Shown in pieces: positions 63,867-64,000 of a stretch of DNA of 64,000 nucleotides. The DNA comes from Palaemon carinicauda (Eukaryota; Arthropoda; Malacostraca; Decapoda; Palaemonidae), in the NCBI RefSeq assembly GCF_036898095.1, contig NC_090731.1, positions 146,578,208 to 146,642,207 on the forward strand. The letters are read 5' to 3'. The notes under the pieces were generated by a model. The model was not told the DNA's origin. It saw nothing but the letters and a program-made list of their open reading frames with translations, and ran no database searches. The first letter of the stretch is position 1. Each line of letters starts with the position of its first letter. The position numbers were made by a program, and so were the translations under genes.

Positions 63867-64000
63867 TGACTTAGAACCTGAGAGATGAGCCCAATTATAT
63901 ATATCGTTAAACATATTATTGTTAAAGGAAAAAAACTGAAAGATTTCCCAAATAAAAAGTTCCTTTATTAGAATTAAAACCATTTAAGCTAAGAAAGAAT
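63491..64000 (-). other. Probable 5' part of DIRS family 2 copy 2, unresolved
   Basis: Homology to copy 1 ORF1 fades near 63490. The remaining sequence is AT-rich with a (CT)n run. Whether it is the element's 5' leader or a later insertion cannot be decided because the element end lies outside the window. Confidence 0.35.
63838..63866. repeat. (CT)n microsatellite
   Basis: About 14 CT units after a CT-rich lead-in from 63814. Confidence 0.95.

Larger units (their letters stand above)
58405..64000 (-). mobile_element. DIRS retrotransposon, family 2 (copy 2), internally deleted, 5' end beyond window
   Basis: The left end AATGTTATTTTCATTAGTAA and internal complementary region (about 58655-58740) match the architecture of 36700-37036. 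Minus-strand recombinase, methyltransferase-like, RNase H, RT and ORF1 sequences follow and are collinear with copy 1. A deletion near 61452 joins ORF1 directly to the second aspartate of the RT YLDD box. ORF1 contains large tandem expansions. The 5' terminal repeat is not reached. Confidence 0.85.

Overview
This is a eukaryotic, repeat-dominated window, most likely from a decapod crustacean (shrimp/prawn-like). The evidence is AT-rich non-coding DNA, long (TC)n/(AG)n/(TG)n runs, dispersed repeats that I recall from decapod genomes, and above all several DIRS-order (tyrosine-recombinase) retrotransposons. There is no operon-like gene organisation, no CRISPR and no intact host gene. The species call is inference.

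Layout. 1-4173: 3' part of a decayed DIRS element (family A, + strand) with a 5S rRNA-like sequence inserted in its RT/RNase H region. 4174-8483: first copy of a ~4.3 kb segmental duplication. 8484-9774: unassigned segment. 9775-11682: 5'-truncated family A DIRS. 11683-12500: short AT-rich interval with a candidate terminal exon. 12500-19157: another decayed DIRS, from ORF1 zinc-ribbon remnant to 3' terminal repeat. 19469-24480: second copy of the duplication, carrying a 660-bp dispersed repeat absent from copy 1. 24480-36700: AT-rich non-coding DNA with microsatellites and two copies of a decapod-type dispersed repeat, one with a 29-bp minisatellite inside it.

36700-43250 (- strand) is the best preserved unit: a 6.55-kb DIRS element (family 2) with inverted terminal repeats, the diagnostic internal complementary region, an 828-aa ORF1, an RT/RNase H ORF with all catalytic residues, a methyltransferase-like segment and a tyrosine recombinase ORF with R-HxxR-W-Y. 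Two nonsense codons are its only obvious lesions. 44940-46700 is an older third DIRS relic. 47814-48717 is bounded by hAT-like terminal repeats and an imperfect 8-bp duplication, and contains a piggyBac transposase fragment. 48819-58281 (- strand) is a family A DIRS whose recombinase gene is split by a complete 1910-bp Merlin/IS1016-type DNA transposon with 25-bp terminal inverted repeats and an exact 8-bp target duplication. 58405 to the window end is a second, internally deleted family 2 DIRS with expanded tandem repeats in ORF1.

In an autonomous DIRS, ORF1 would supply the structural protein, ORF2 the RT/RNase H plus methyltransferase-like region, and ORF3 the tyrosine recombinase that integrates a circular intermediate without target duplication. 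I found no convincing new cellular system. The noteworthy content is the nested transposon history, a template-switch hairpin, the 5S insertion and minisatellite births inside mobile elements.
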